Positions 53,008-61,933 of a DNA stretch of 64,000 bases are shown here, in pieces (position 1 is the stretch's first letter; each line of letters starts with the position of its first letter). Below the pieces are notes generated by a model. It did not search any database and had not been told where the DNA came from. It was given only the letters and a program-made list of their open reading frames with translations. The translations under genes were made by a program, and so were the position numbers. Where the stretch lies: the NCBI RefSeq assembly GCF_005937885.2, contig NZ_CP042176.1, positions 5,823,501 through 5,887,500 on the forward strand, in the 5' to 3' direction. The DNA comes from Bradyrhizobium sp. KBS0727. GTDB taxonomy: Bacteria; Pseudomonadota; Alphaproteobacteria; Rhizobiales; Xanthobacteraceae.

Positions 53008-53775
53008 ATGATAGGCTTCGAACAGTTTGGGACCGGCGAGCACAAGCTCATTGGGATGCATGGCTGGTTTGGCAACGAAGATACGTTCAAATCCTTGCAG
53101 CTTTCCCTGGACCCTCGCAAATATCAATGTGCGTGGCTCGCGCACCGTGGGTACGGTCGGTCGGTGGCGGTCGCTGGCAACTATAGTATGGCAGAGATGG
53201 CCGACGACGCGCTGGCCGTCGCTGACAACCTCGGATGGACAAGTTTCAGCGTCATTGGCCATTCGATGGGCGCCAAGGCCGCTCAGGTACTTGCCACCCG
53301 GGTGCCTTCGCGGGTCAAAAAACTGATAGCCGTCACGCCTGTATCCGCGGACCCCATCCCGCTCGATCCACAGACCCGCTCATTGTTTGAGGCTGCAACT
53401 CGTTCCCCGGAGAGCCGTCGTAGCGTCATCGACTTTTCCACGGGTGGACGGCTAAGTTCAGTTTGGATTGATCAGTTGGCCTGCGACTCAATTGCTAGAT
53501 CAACCTCCGAAGCCTCTGCCGCATACCTTCGCTCTTGGGCAGATGACGACTTCTCAGGCTCGATCCGGCGTTGCGAGATCCAGACACTGGTAGTGGTTGG
53601 TGTAGAGGATCCCAGCATCACTCCGCAACTTTGCGAACTCGGCTTCCGCAGCCGCTATCCCCATCTAGCCATCGTCGCGATGCAGAATAGCGGGCATTAC
53701 CCGATGGATGAAATACCACTCGCCTTCGGGGCGACCGTCGCTGCTTTCTTACAATCGTCAGCTGGCCAGCGTTGA
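53008..53775 (+). CDS. Alpha/beta hydrolase
   Basis: 255 residues. It has GMHGWFGNEDTFKSLQ near the N-terminus, the nucleophile elbow VIGHSMGAKAAQVLAT and a terminal histidine in MQNSGHYPMDEIPLA. ATG 53008 follows GGAG by 8 bp. GTG 52999 would add three codons. It is the third gene behind the flavin monooxygenase and probably acts in the same pathway, perhaps on an ester or ring-cleavage product. Confidence 0.85.
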   Translation: MIGFEQFGTGEHKLIGMHGWFGNEDTFKSLQLSLDPRKYQCAWLAHRGYGRSVAVAGNYSMAEMADDALAVADNLGWTSFSVIGHSMGAKAAQVLATRVPSRVKKLIAVTPVSADPIPLDPQTRSLFEAATRSPESRRSVIDFSTGGRLSSVWIDQLACDSIARSTSEASAAYLRSWADDDFSGSIRRCEIQTLVVVGVEDPSITPQLCELGFRSRYPHLAIVAMQNSGHYPMDEIPLAFGATVAAFLQSSAGQR

Positions 53776-53893
53776 CCAATGCACATCCCTGCCACTGAAG
53801 GAAGCATCCTTCATCGCGAACCTGACAAGTGCGACCGTTCCCACCTGAAGAGCCTATGACCGCTGGACCAGACGTAGAAGTGGTAGCTTCCCC

Positions 53894-54139
53894 ATGCTGA
53901 TAAACACACGGCAGATCAAGGCGGCACGCAGTCTTATTGGTTGGCGACAATTTGAACTTGCCGAACAATCAGGTGTAGGAATATCGACAATTCGTCGGCT
54001 AGAGGGGGCGGAGGGCCGGATTGAGGCTCACTTTGATACGATTGAGAAGCTCCGGCTTGCGTTCGAACGCGCTGGAATCGAGTTTCTCGGAAGACTAAAT
54101 CCGGGTGTGAGACTATGGCAGGAGCTTAACTCAGATTGA
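53894..54139 (+). CDS. Small XRE-type helix-turn-helix protein
   Basis: 81 residues. A single helix-turn-helix of the XRE type is visible: ARSLIGWRQFELAEQSGVGI followed by STIRRLEGAEGRIEAHFDTI. Short stand-alone regulators of this kind are common near mobile or horizontally acquired genes. No partner toxin is seen. Confidence 0.8.
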   Translation: MLINTRQIKAARSLIGWRQFELAEQSGVGISTIRRLEGAEGRIEAHFDTIEKLRLAFERAGIEFLGRLNPGVRLWQELNSD

Positions 54140-54218
54140 GCGCGAACTCGTGCTGGTGTTGCATTGCGCTGGATAGGCGCCTCAGGCGTTTGGCATCGAT
54201 CGGCATGATCTCGTATGA

Positions 54219-54404
54219 TTGCGAGCTGGCTTCACTCGATGGAAGGCTAAACGAAATGAATCCGAAGAAGCTACCGCGTCTCTTGCGACGATTGCCAAAC
54301 TCCCCGAATCCGCCTGGTTCTCCAAGACGCCAGGTGCGATGGCTGATGGGAAAGTGATGCCCGTGTTGGCAGCCCTCTCTGAGGGCACCTACCTCCAGGA
54401 CTGA
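54219..54404 (+). CDS. Possible small protein, unrecognised
   Basis: A 61-residue frame (TTG start) ending at 54404 and followed about 25 bp later by a rho-independent terminator, which is the main argument that something transcribed ends here. The sequence (WFSKTPGAMADGKVMPVLAA and so on) matches no family I know. It could be a small hypothetical protein or the tail of a lost gene. The rest of 54140-54958 holds no recognised gene. Confidence 0.3.
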   Translation: MRAGFTRWKAKRNESEEATASLATIAKLPESAWFSKTPGAMADGKVMPVLAALSEGTYLQD

Positions 54405-54427
54405 CCTTGCAAGGCATTGCGAGGCGA

Positions 54428-54462
54428 ACCCCCGCAGCTCCTCTGGCCGCGGGCTTTTTTTT
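54428..54462 (+). terminator. Rho-independent terminator
   Basis: CCCGC / GCGGG stem flanking a 13-base loop (54431-54453), followed by eight T residues on the plus strand. Confidence 0.75.
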
Positions 54463-54958
54463 ATCGCAAGCGTCCCTAACGACTGCTGCACACGGTCTTC
54501 CAGTACGAATTCCAATGAGCCAAATCATCGCGGGCGGATGCGCGGTTGAACATTGTGTCACATCGCAGCGCTTGGCCCGAATGCACGCAATCTCGAAATG
54601 TCTTCACGCTGTCGAGCGACCATTTCGATCGGCAGACGCCTAGCTATACGAGACACAACTCATCGCGCGGCTGTTCTACATCTGAACTCTTTTCGCACTG
54701 AGAATGATATCCCAAATACTATTTCGAGGATGTTTATACGCGAATTGATATCTGGGTAGTCTGCGAGCAACAGCGACAAAGTATCTGAAGCGTCGAGCAT
54801 TTTGCGTGTTGTGGACGTCGCCGAATTGTAATCAAAAAGATGTGTAGCAGAGAATTTCTCAGCGTCGCTGGTTTGTACAAACGAAGTCCGCAACGCAATC
54901 GATATGAGGTTCTTGCTGATCCATCGGCAGACGTCAGAGCAACAATCTGGAGAGGGAA

Positions 54959-55945
54959 ATGAAGCTAAAGAATATGCTGTTCGCAGCGCTAGGCTGGATG
55001 GTCGCCGGGTCGCCCGCCTGGGCATTCGAATTTGGCTCTCCAGGATTTGCACAACAGGGGGGACTTACGTTCGGAGCATCGGCAGCAACGCCCCCGCCAG
55101 GCCTCTATATGTTTAATCAAGCGATGACCTATCAGGCAAACCTAGCCGGTCCCGGAACTCGCCTCACAGGAACAAACACCGGTGTGCAAGCCGCGGCCGG
55201 AGCAACTGGACTCGTTTGGATTCCGGGTTGGACATTTCTTGGCGGAACGTATGGCGCTGTTTTGGTTCAAGGCGGAATTATGGATAGCGTCGGCTCTCCA
55301 TTTAACGTGCAGCAGTCCGGACTGCACAACACATTCATCATTCCAGCCGAATTGAGCTGGAGGCTTGGAGACAGCGGTTTCTTTGTCAAAACAGGATTGG
55401 GCATGTACGTACCGACCGGTACTCAGACCGGGGTAAACGGTCTTGGGAATGTCGGCGCCCCTTGGTGGACATTCCAGCCGGAGATTTTTGTCTCATATAT
55501 CAAGGATGGCTGGAATATAACTTCCAACATTTTTGCGGAATTCAATACGCGAAATACGATTACCCAGTATCAGAGCGGGGACATCCTCCATGCTGAGTTC
55601 GCAGCTACTAAGAGAATCGGGCAGTGGAGCGTGGGACCTGTAGCGTACTACATTGGTCAAGTAACAAATGACAAATCGAGCGCATTCTACGGAAATGCCA
55701 TCAACGTCAACAGATACAACATCTGGGCGGTTGGTGCGCTTGTCGGCTACGATTTCGGTCCGGCGGCCCTAAACGTCTGGGCTACGAATGAGATTGTTGC
55801 AAACGCATCGGGGGGCATGCCTGTTGCTGGTATCGACACTGCTACGGTCGCCAAGGGATTCAAAGTCTTTGCTACCTTGAGCTATCGTATCTGGGCACCA
55901 GATGAACCGAGTCAGACCCCCAAGCTCAGCACTTATCATAAGTAG
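54959..55945 (+). CDS. SphA/MetA-like outer-membrane channel
   Basis: 328 residues with a signal peptide (MKLKNMLFAALGWMVAGSPA...WAFEFGS). The body is a beta-strand-rich barrel of the phenol_MetA_deg/SphA type, with the opening YMFNQAMTYQANLAG and many alternating hydrophobic strands ending in a C-terminal aromatic stretch. These proteins let hydrophobic aromatics cross the outer membrane. A 14-bp hairpin terminator follows the stop. It has no neighbours in its transcription unit. Confidence 0.82.
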   Translation: MKLKNMLFAALGWMVAGSPAWAFEFGSPGFAQQGGLTFGASAATPPPGLYMFNQAMTYQANLAGPGTRLTGTNTGVQAAAGATGLVWIPGWTFLGGTYGAVLVQGGIMDSVGSPFNVQQSGLHNTFIIPAELSWRLGDSGFFVKTGLGMYVPTGTQTGVNGLGNVGAPWWTFQPEIFVSYIKDGWNITSNIFAEFNTRNTITQYQSGDILHAEFAATKRIGQWSVGPVAYYIGQVTNDKSSAFYGNAINVNRYNIWAVGALVGYDFGPAALNVWATNEIVANASGGMPVAGIDTATVAKGFKVFATLSYRIWAPDEPSQTPKLSTYHK

Positions 55946-55949
55946 AAGG

Positions 55950-55990
55950 AAATCGCGGCGTTGTCGCTTAACACTTCAACGCCGCGATTT
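55950..55990 (+). terminator. Strong hairpin after the outer-membrane channel gene
   Basis: AAATCGCGGCGTTG (55950-55963) and CAACGCCGCGATTT (55977-55990) form a perfect 14-bp stem with a 13-base loop. The T tract is short, so it may act in both directions. The following 400 bp contain no recognised gene. Confidence 0.7.
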
Positions 55991-56404
55991 ACAGCAATTA
56001 CGGGATATGTTGAAGCCCGTCGAACCCGCATCATTTTTTAGAGTGGAGACAGCGGCGGGTATCTAGGTCCTCCCCACTTGCGTCGCGCAAGCACGCGCGG
56101 ATCGTCGAGTACGCGGCGGAAATCTATGTCCCCAAATGCTACTCAAGACCACACGCGTACTGTAACGGTCGGACCGGTCGATCGTATATGTCCGTGATGG
56201 CCGGCCATGACCACTACAGTCGTAGAACAACGAAGTGAAAGCGTTCACTGGCATCCACAGCGAACTCGTCCCACATCTCGAAGCGGAGGCTGATCGAGTT
56301 GCTCACAGCACCACGGGCTTTGACGACTCGCCAGCCGAGACGGCCAGATGAATGTTCGGCTCGCCCCTCAAATTGCCGGACTTGGTACGGGGCAGCCCTC
56401 ATCC

Positions 56405-56686
56405 CTACTCTGCCGCCCCGCGAACAGGAGCATCCAACTCCTTGCGAAGCGCCACGAAGAAGCAGCCGATCAAGTGTTTCGACACGCTGCCAAGATCCCG
56501 CTGTCCGACTCCAGCCACAACGCCTCCGATCTCGCCGGCCCCTTTGTGGATTAACTTCGTCCCATTCGCGCCATCCGGCTCGATGTCGAAACGCGCTATG
56601 CCGTTGCCGGAATCAAAGCCAACACCAACGCCGCTGACTGTGCCCTTATGAATCTGCTTCAGTTGATGCGCTTCAAAGGCGACCAC
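56405..56686 (-). pseudogene. coxG-like fragment (mid and C-terminal part)
   Basis: 93 residues that begin in the middle of a CoxG-type SRPBCC protein: GIARFDIEPDGANGTKLIHK, then GAGEIGGVVAGVGQRDLGSV and SKHLIGCFFVALRKEL, the conserved C-terminal helix. The N-terminal half is missing and no cox genes follow, so it is a truncated remnant. The downstream 56687-56932 interval is empty. Confidence 0.72.
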
Positions 56687-56932
56687 AGGGAACTGTTCGG
56701 GGCGTGATCAGCGGAGGTCTTGGCGCTAGGTTGCCCTCAGACTGTCATGTGGACCACATCCTATAGACGGTCCCATCTTGGTCCTTAGAATTGGACAAGA
56801 GGTCTATGCTGGCTTGCGGTAGATCGCGTCGTCCGGCGATTCGACGCTCCTGACGGCTGCGCCGTTCTTACCAATGCTCGCCTGCTGCAGCGAAGAGGCA
56901 TTCCGCCAGACACAGCTTGACGCGATGTGACT

Positions 56933-58450
56933 TCAACCAATTCGAGCGATAACCGATTTGCTCTCAAGAAAGCCGTTAAGCCCAGCCAATCCCAGGTCAC
57001 GACCCACGCCTGACTGACGGAAGCCCCCTGTCGGAACACCGACGGGAGGAAAGTGGGTTGTATTGATGTAGACCGTACCGACGCGTAAATCGCGTGCAAC
57101 TTTTTGGATTTTGCCGTGATTGGTGCCCCAGATGTACGCGGCCAGGCCGTAATCAGCCGCGTTCGTCCTCGCTACGATTTCGCTGACATCGTCGAAAGGC
57201 TCGATTGTCATAACGGGGCCGAATATTTCTTCTGTGAGCAACCGGGAGGCGGGTGGCAAGTCGATCAGCACGGTCGGAGAAATGTAATAGCCGGCACCGG
57301 CCGGAGACGCCCCGCCTGCCAGCACCCTCGCCCCGCCTTGCTTACCGAGTTCGATGTAGTCGAGCACTCGTCTGAACTGGGTCTTCGAAACCAAAGGTCC
57401 AATTTGGGTGTCCGACGCAAATCCATTGCCGACCTTCAGAGCTTTGGCGAACGCGGCAACTTTATCGGACAATTCCTTGGCGATCGACCTGTGCGCGAAC
57501 ACGCGACTCCCCGCCACACAAACTTGGCCTGAATTGACAAAAATGCCCATAGCGATACCCGGTGCCGCCGCGTCAATATCGACATCATCCAGAACAATGA
57601 CGGGAGATTTTCCGCCAAGCTCCAGGCCGAGACGGACCATCCGGTCAGCGGCCACCTTGTGGATGTGTTTGCCCACCGAGGTCGAGCCGGTAAACGCAAA
57701 CTTATCGATCCCAGGTTGAGCGAGCAGAGTATTGCCGACCGTTTCGCCACGACCAACGATTACATTAACGACTCCGTCAGGAAAACCTACTTTCTTGATC
57801 AACTCAGCCAAGCGCAGAACCACAAGTGAGGCTTCTTCCGACGGTTTGAGAACAATCGTGCAGCCTGCGGCTAGAGCAGGCCCCAATTTCCATGTGGAGA
57901 TGAGAAGCGGCGCATTCCACGGAATAATGGCGCCCACAACACCGACCGGCTCATCAACAGTATAGCAGAAGAATTCTCCGCCTCCCAATTCCGGCCCAAC
58001 ATCGATCGTCCTGCCGGAGATCTTTGTTGGAAATCCCGCATAATACCGAAGGGCCTCTGCGGACTTTTCCACCTCAAAGAAGCGTGCCGCGGTCCGCGGC
58101 GCACCAAGCTCCGCGGAAATGAGATCTGCCAGAACTTCGGCGTCTTCGACGATTGCGTTTGCCAATGCATGCAGAAGCCGCTCGCGCTCGTGTGGGCCGC
58201 ACCTCCTCCACGGACTGCCAGTATCGAAAGCCGCGTTGGCTGCTTCGACGGCGGCCGCAACATCAGCGGCGGTTGCCTCTTTCAAGGTACTGATTTGAAT
58301 TTCCGTTGCTGAATCGATCACGGGCAAATCTGCTGCGCCATCATTAAATCGCCAATCGCCACCGATAAATTGCCCCTTGCGGCACTTCAGGAAAGCTCGG
58401 GTTTCGTCGCCAACCAAATCAAATGCGGAAGTTGTTTGCTGCAAGGTCAT
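56933..58450 (-). CDS. Aldehyde dehydrogenase family protein
   Basis: 505 residues. Motifs seen are GAIIPWNAPLLISTWKLGPA, GSTSVGKHIHKVAADRMVRL, the catalytic glutamate in LELGGKSPVIVLDD, and the catalytic cysteine in NSGQVCVAGSRVFAH. It oxidises an aldehyde to an acid with NAD(P)+. It is the last gene after MpaB and gntR copy 2, 90 bp downstream of gntR, so it may share their transcript. Confidence 0.92.
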   Translation of the reverse strand: MTLQQTTSAFDLVGDETRAFLKCRKGQFIGGDWRFNDGAADLPVIDSATEIQISTLKEATAADVAAAVEAANAAFDTGSPWRRCGPHERERLLHALANAIVEDAEVLADLISAELGAPRTAARFFEVEKSAEALRYYAGFPTKISGRTIDVGPELGGGEFFCYTVDEPVGVVGAIIPWNAPLLISTWKLGPALAAGCTIVLKPSEEASLVVLRLAELIKKVGFPDGVVNVIVGRGETVGNTLLAQPGIDKFAFTGSTSVGKHIHKVAADRMVRLGLELGGKSPVIVLDDVDIDAAAPGIAMGIFVNSGQVCVAGSRVFAHRSIAKELSDKVAAFAKALKVGNGFASDTQIGPLVSKTQFRRVLDYIELGKQGGARVLAGGASPAGAGYYISPTVLIDLPPASRLLTEEIFGPVMTIEPFDDVSEIVARTNAADYGLAAYIWGTNHGKIQKVARDLRVGTVYINTTHFPPVGVPTGGFRQSGVGRDLGLAGLNGFLESKSVIARIG

Positions 58451-58539
58451 GTTCTCTTCACTACCTTCATTAATTGTGATGCGAAGCCGCTCAACGCGGG
58501 ACGTCCGCGTTGCAAATTGGCGAGAGGATGACTCTTGGC

Positions 58540-59235
58540 TTATTGCAACTGCGGCTCATATCGCAGAAGCTCATCGACTGTGCTCCTGATATGCTGTTCT
58601 GCAAGCACGACGGCTCGTACGGCGTCACGTGCCAACACAGCGTCCATGATTGCTCGATGCTCGCCGTCCCGGCTGCTACCCGTCGGCTGGTGCAATTGCG
58701 CCCGGAGCCGATAGCGGTCGGCTTGGTCGAACAGCAATGCGCGGAATTGCAACAACCATCGTGATCGACAAGCAGAAACCAGCGCGGCGTGAAACTCGCG
58801 ATGCAGTCGGTTCCAGCGGCCTGGCTGCGTGAGCCGATCTGAAAGGGGTGAACGTTCCATTTTCTCCAAAAGGTCGAATGCGGAGATAATCTTAACTTCC
58901 CAGCGCTCGTCACCGTGAGACATTGCACTCTCAAGTGCGCGCTTCTCGAAGTCGACGCGGAGCTCCGAGATCTCGATGAGATCCGCCTTTGAAACGGGCG
59001 CGACGCGAAAGCCACGTCCTGCGTCGAGATGAACGAGCCGATCTGAAACGAGGTGAGAAAGCGCTTCTCGGATCGTTCCAATGCTGAGCCCGTATCGGCT
59101 CTGCAATAGTGCAAATGGTAGTTTCGTGTTAGGCTCGAACGTGCCTTTGAGGATGTCCCAGCGGATATTCTCCAAAACCTCTTGGCCAAGAAACTGGACC
59201 GGCGAAGGCGATTCGCCCTCCAAGTCAACTGACAT
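58540..59235 (-). CDS. GntR-family regulator with FCD domain, copy 2
   Basis: 231 residues, same length and architecture as copy 1: GQEVLENIRWDILKGTFEPN, PFALLQSRYGLSIGTIREAL, LDAGRGFRVAPVSKAD, HREFHAALVSACRSRWLL and LAEQHIRSTVDELLRYEPQ. The two recognition helices differ only slightly (GVGVGTIREG against GLSIGTIREA), so they may bind overlapping sites. It lies between the MpaB and aldehyde dehydrogenase genes on the same strand, and site S7 precedes its start by 20 bp. Confidence 0.93.
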   Translation of the reverse strand: MSVDLEGESPSPVQFLGQEVLENIRWDILKGTFEPNTKLPFALLQSRYGLSIGTIREALSHLVSDRLVHLDAGRGFRVAPVSKADLIEISELRVDFEKRALESAMSHGDERWEVKIISAFDLLEKMERSPLSDRLTQPGRWNRLHREFHAALVSACRSRWLLQFRALLFDQADRYRLRAQLHQPTGSSRDGEHRAIMDAVLARDAVRAVVLAEQHIRSTVDELLRYEPQLQ

Positions 59236-59255
59236 TCTCTGATCTCCAATTGATC

Positions 59256-59279
59256 TTCGAACGGTGTCGGCAACCCGAA
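59256..59279 (-). promoter_or_regulatory. GntR-type paired operator, site S7
   Basis: TTCGAA at 59256 and CCCGAA at 59274, 18 bp apart, directly before gntR copy 2. The second half is a weak match, so this is the least certain of the seven sites. Confidence 0.45.
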
Positions 59280-59286
59280 ACTTCAG

Positions 59287-60588
59287 CTAGAACTTTGACT
59301 CTGGCCGATACAACAGGTCGGACTCACCCAATTGGCGATTCAGCCAGGCTCTACGCTGCGCGGAGACTCGCTTGTCCAATTCCTCCCAATACGCGGCACT
59401 CTTGTGCCGCTTTCTATCCTGCAGGAAGTAAATCGGCGCGTGGGTCAGCCAATAAATCATACCCCAGAACACAGGGTTCGGTGATTTGATCAGCTTGCGA
59501 GTTTCGGGCTGCACAAAGAACAGTGTCTGTGCGATGTTGACCTTGTATTCCCACCAGCGTTTGACTTTCTCCCAACCCTTTTGCTTTCCTGTCGGTCGAA
59601 AGGCCGCAAGGAAGGACTGACCCAAGCGGATGCCATCAGGATCGTCGGTTAGCGGTGACAGGTTGAAGGCGTGGAATACGGTTTGAAGGGCTTCATCAAC
59701 AGTGGTTGGGAAGTGCGGACTGCTATAGCCCATGATATAGGCGATATAGCGCCACAAATGCATCATGGCCTCAATTTCTGTATCTGTTGTGCGGAAGCCT
59801 ATGAGGTGTGTGAACTTCCCAAGCATCAGAGAGGACATAAGCGGGGCGGCCATCATTCCAAGTTGATTGATCGGTGTCCCCAAATGCTCCGCATCCCAAC
59901 GCTTGTTGGCAAAGACTGCCCGGCGGATCAACGTATGCAGCAACCGCACCCGCAACGAGACCTTCCAGCCCTCAGCGTAAGGACGCATACCGCCTGGCTC
60001 CGAAATCTGGAGCCAAAAATTACAAGTTAGCACGAACCGCTTGAAGGCCGTTTCGTCTGAATATTGCCCGGTCGACATCAGCACACGGGCGATGGTTTCC
60101 ACTCTGTAGCTGTCAATCGTGTTAATCCCCTGGAATTGAAACCCCAGGACGCCGAAACGGCGATAGGCCTTCGCTCCGAGTTCCAGCTTGTCCCAATCCA
60201 GCCACTCGGGATCCTCGCTAACTTCCTTCCAGATTGCGACCAACTCTTCAGGTGGGTTCTCGACGCCGTCGATACCCTTTTCAATCATTTGATTGATTAC
60301 CTTGTGAGGATTCACGCCGCTGCGGCGAATCTTCAGAATTGCAACATCAGATAGCGGATCACCCACCCAGTTGGTCATGGCCAACTCGTGGCCGACCTTG
60401 CTATCGATCTTCGGCTCAAATCCGAAGAACTTCTTCATCATTCTCTGCATTTGCTTTGCACGAGGCCCTCTTGCCGATTTTTCATAGTCAGCAACCGTCG
60501 GAGGCTTTGTGCGGCCCTTCGCCAAACTCAGAAACTGCCTGTCTATCTCAAGCTCCCGGCTTAGGTCTTTCTCTGCCATCAAACCCAT
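59287..60588 (-). CDS. MpaB-type heme oxygenase family (DUF2236)
   Basis: 433 residues with the DUF2236/MpaB domain, the family of latex-clearing protein and mycophenolic acid MpaB: GHELAMTNWVGDPLSDVAIL, GVLGFQFQGINTIDSYRVET, CNFWLQISEPGGMRPYAEGW, FTHLIGFRTTDTEIEAMMHL and a conserved late HAPIYFLQ. Characterised members use heme b to oxidise olefinic or aromatic substrates. ATG 60588 follows GGGAG at about 8 bp; the open frame to 60867 overlaps an operator region. It is upstream of gntR copy 2 and aldehyde dehydrogenase, which would fit oxidative cleavage yielding an aldehyde. Confidence 0.82.
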   Translation of the reverse strand: MGLMAEKDLSRELEIDRQFLSLAKGRTKPPTVADYEKSARGPRAKQMQRMMKKFFGFEPKIDSKVGHELAMTNWVGDPLSDVAILKIRRSGVNPHKVINQMIEKGIDGVENPPEELVAIWKEVSEDPEWLDWDKLELGAKAYRRFGVLGFQFQGINTIDSYRVETIARVLMSTGQYSDETAFKRFVLTCNFWLQISEPGGMRPYAEGWKVSLRVRLLHTLIRRAVFANKRWDAEHLGTPINQLGMMAAPLMSSLMLGKFTHLIGFRTTDTEIEAMMHLWRYIAYIMGYSSPHFPTTVDEALQTVFHAFNLSPLTDDPDGIRLGQSFLAAFRPTGKQKGWEKVKRWWEYKVNIAQTLFFVQPETRKLIKSPNPVFWGMIYWLTHAPIYFLQDRKRHKSAAYWEELDKRVSAQRRAWLNRQLGESDLLYRPESKF

Positions 60589-60756
60589 CGGGCTACTCCC
60601 ATTTTGCTTGCTTTGCGTGACGACGGGCCTAATCCAATTAGCTGCCACGCTTTGGCTTCCGAACACACAAGTGCAGATCCGGCTCGACAACTCGAGGAAC
60701 CCGCACGCAGACCAATTCGCAGGTCGGACACGGATTCGTGGCCAGTATTCCACTCT

Positions 60757-60789
60757 TTGATTATTTTCGAATATCATGTAATGTTCGAC
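60757..60789. promoter_or_regulatory. GntR-type paired operator, site S3 (divergent)
   Basis: TTCGAA at 60766 and TTCGAC at 60784, 18 bp apart, between the divergent MpaB and DctP genes. On the minus strand TTGTTA and TATTCG lie 17 bp apart. On the plus strand TTGATT lies at 60757. It may serve both genes. Confidence 0.65.
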
Positions 60790-60913
60790 ATAACAAGGAA
60801 AAACATTAGTCCGCTCGGTCTCATCTGGGATGGGGCACGGCGGGCGGGGTAATCTAAAGTCGCTCAAAGCGAAATGTTGTAATGCAGGCTACGTGAGCCA
60901 GGAGGGACAGCGC

Positions 60914-61933
60914 GTGAAGATTTGCACTGCCATCGTAGCGGTCGTTATTGGCCTAGCCGCCGCAGGGTACGCGAAAGGGGCCGATCGAGCCGTCACCCTT
61001 CGCCTATCTTATTTCCTGCCTTCGTCTCATCCGCTGCAAGCTTCCTTTCAAGAATGGGTTTCTAGGGTCGAAAAGGCTAGTGAGGGTACACTGCGGGTAA
61101 CTATCTTTCCGTCCGCACAACTGGGCAAGGCGTTTGACCACTATGACATGGCTCGCGACGCTATCACCGACATCGCTCTAGTTGGACCTGGCTATCAGCC
61201 GGGCCGTTTTCCGATCGCCGGTGCGGCGGATCTACCCTTTCAGTACAACGGAGGGAAGAGCGGCACGGCCGCAATCGACTCATGGTATCGCAAGTATGCC
61301 CCCGCGGAGATGAAGGATGTTCATTTCTGTCTCGGGTTCATTCAGGAGCCAGCAACATTTCATTCGCGTAAGAAAGTTGTCGAACCTGAGGATGTTAAGG
61401 GTCTGAAGGTCAGGCCGCCCAATGCGGTTCTAGCCAGTCTCATCACGCGCCTCGGTGGAACGAATGTCGCTGCTTCACCGCAGGAGACGCGGGAGTTGAT
61501 AGAACGAGGCGTCGCGGATGGAACCTTTGTTCCCTGGGGTAGCGCTGTTCTCTTCAGCATCGATCGGGTCGCCAAATTTCACATCGACGAAAAAATGAAT
61601 GCCTGGTTCGGCGTCGTTGTGATGAATGCGACAAGATATGAGGCTTTGTCAGCGCTACAAAAGAGCGCGATCGATGAGAACTGCAACACCGACGCAGCAG
61701 TCGCACTTGCTTCTCGCTGGGCCGATTTTGAAATTGCCGGACGCGCCAAGATCGTTGGTCAGTCCGGGCACGAAACCGTCACCCTCACGCCCGACCAACT
61801 CGCGGCTTGGCGCAAGGCCGCCGCTCCCCTCACAGCATTATGGTCCAGTGCCGTCCGCGAGGTCGGCGTTGACCCTGATAAGGCCATGGCGGAACTCAAG
61901 GACAGCTTGCAGAAGTATGGCGCCGCCTACTGA
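60914..61933 (+). CDS. TRAP transporter substrate-binding protein DctP, orphan
   Basis: 339 residues. Signal peptide (MKICTAIVAVVIGLAAAGYA) then the DctP fold: LRLSYFLPSSHPLQASFQEW, GTLRVTIFPSAQLGKAFDHY, and the ligand arginine region EPEDVKGLKVRPPNAVLASL. GTG 60914 follows AGGAGGG by 7 bp. No DctQ or DctM membrane genes are present within the window. It could feed a distant transporter or act as a sensor. Confidence 0.88.
   Translation: MKICTAIVAVVIGLAAAGYAKGADRAVTLRLSYFLPSSHPLQASFQEWVSRVEKASEGTLRVTIFPSAQLGKAFDHYDMARDAITDIALVGPGYQPGRFPIAGAADLPFQYNGGKSGTAAIDSWYRKYAPAEMKDVHFCLGFIQEPATFHSRKKVVEPEDVKGLKVRPPNAVLASLITRLGGTNVAASPQETRELIERGVADGTFVPWGSAVLFSIDRVAKFHIDEKMNAWFGVVVMNATRYEALSALQKSAIDENCNTDAAVALASRWADFEIAGRAKIVGQSGHETVTLTPDQLAAWRKAAAPLTALWSSAVREVGVDPDKAMAELKDSLQKYGAAY

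Noticed and set aside
53894..54404. XRE protein plus small downstream frame as a toxin-antitoxin pair
   Set aside because: The downstream frame is not toxin-like, starts with TTG without a clear ribosome site and is 80 bp away.
54660..55052. A 130-codon minus-strand frame overlapping the start of the outer-membrane channel gene
   Set aside because: It overlaps a well-supported gene on the other strand, has no family motif and no ribosome site.
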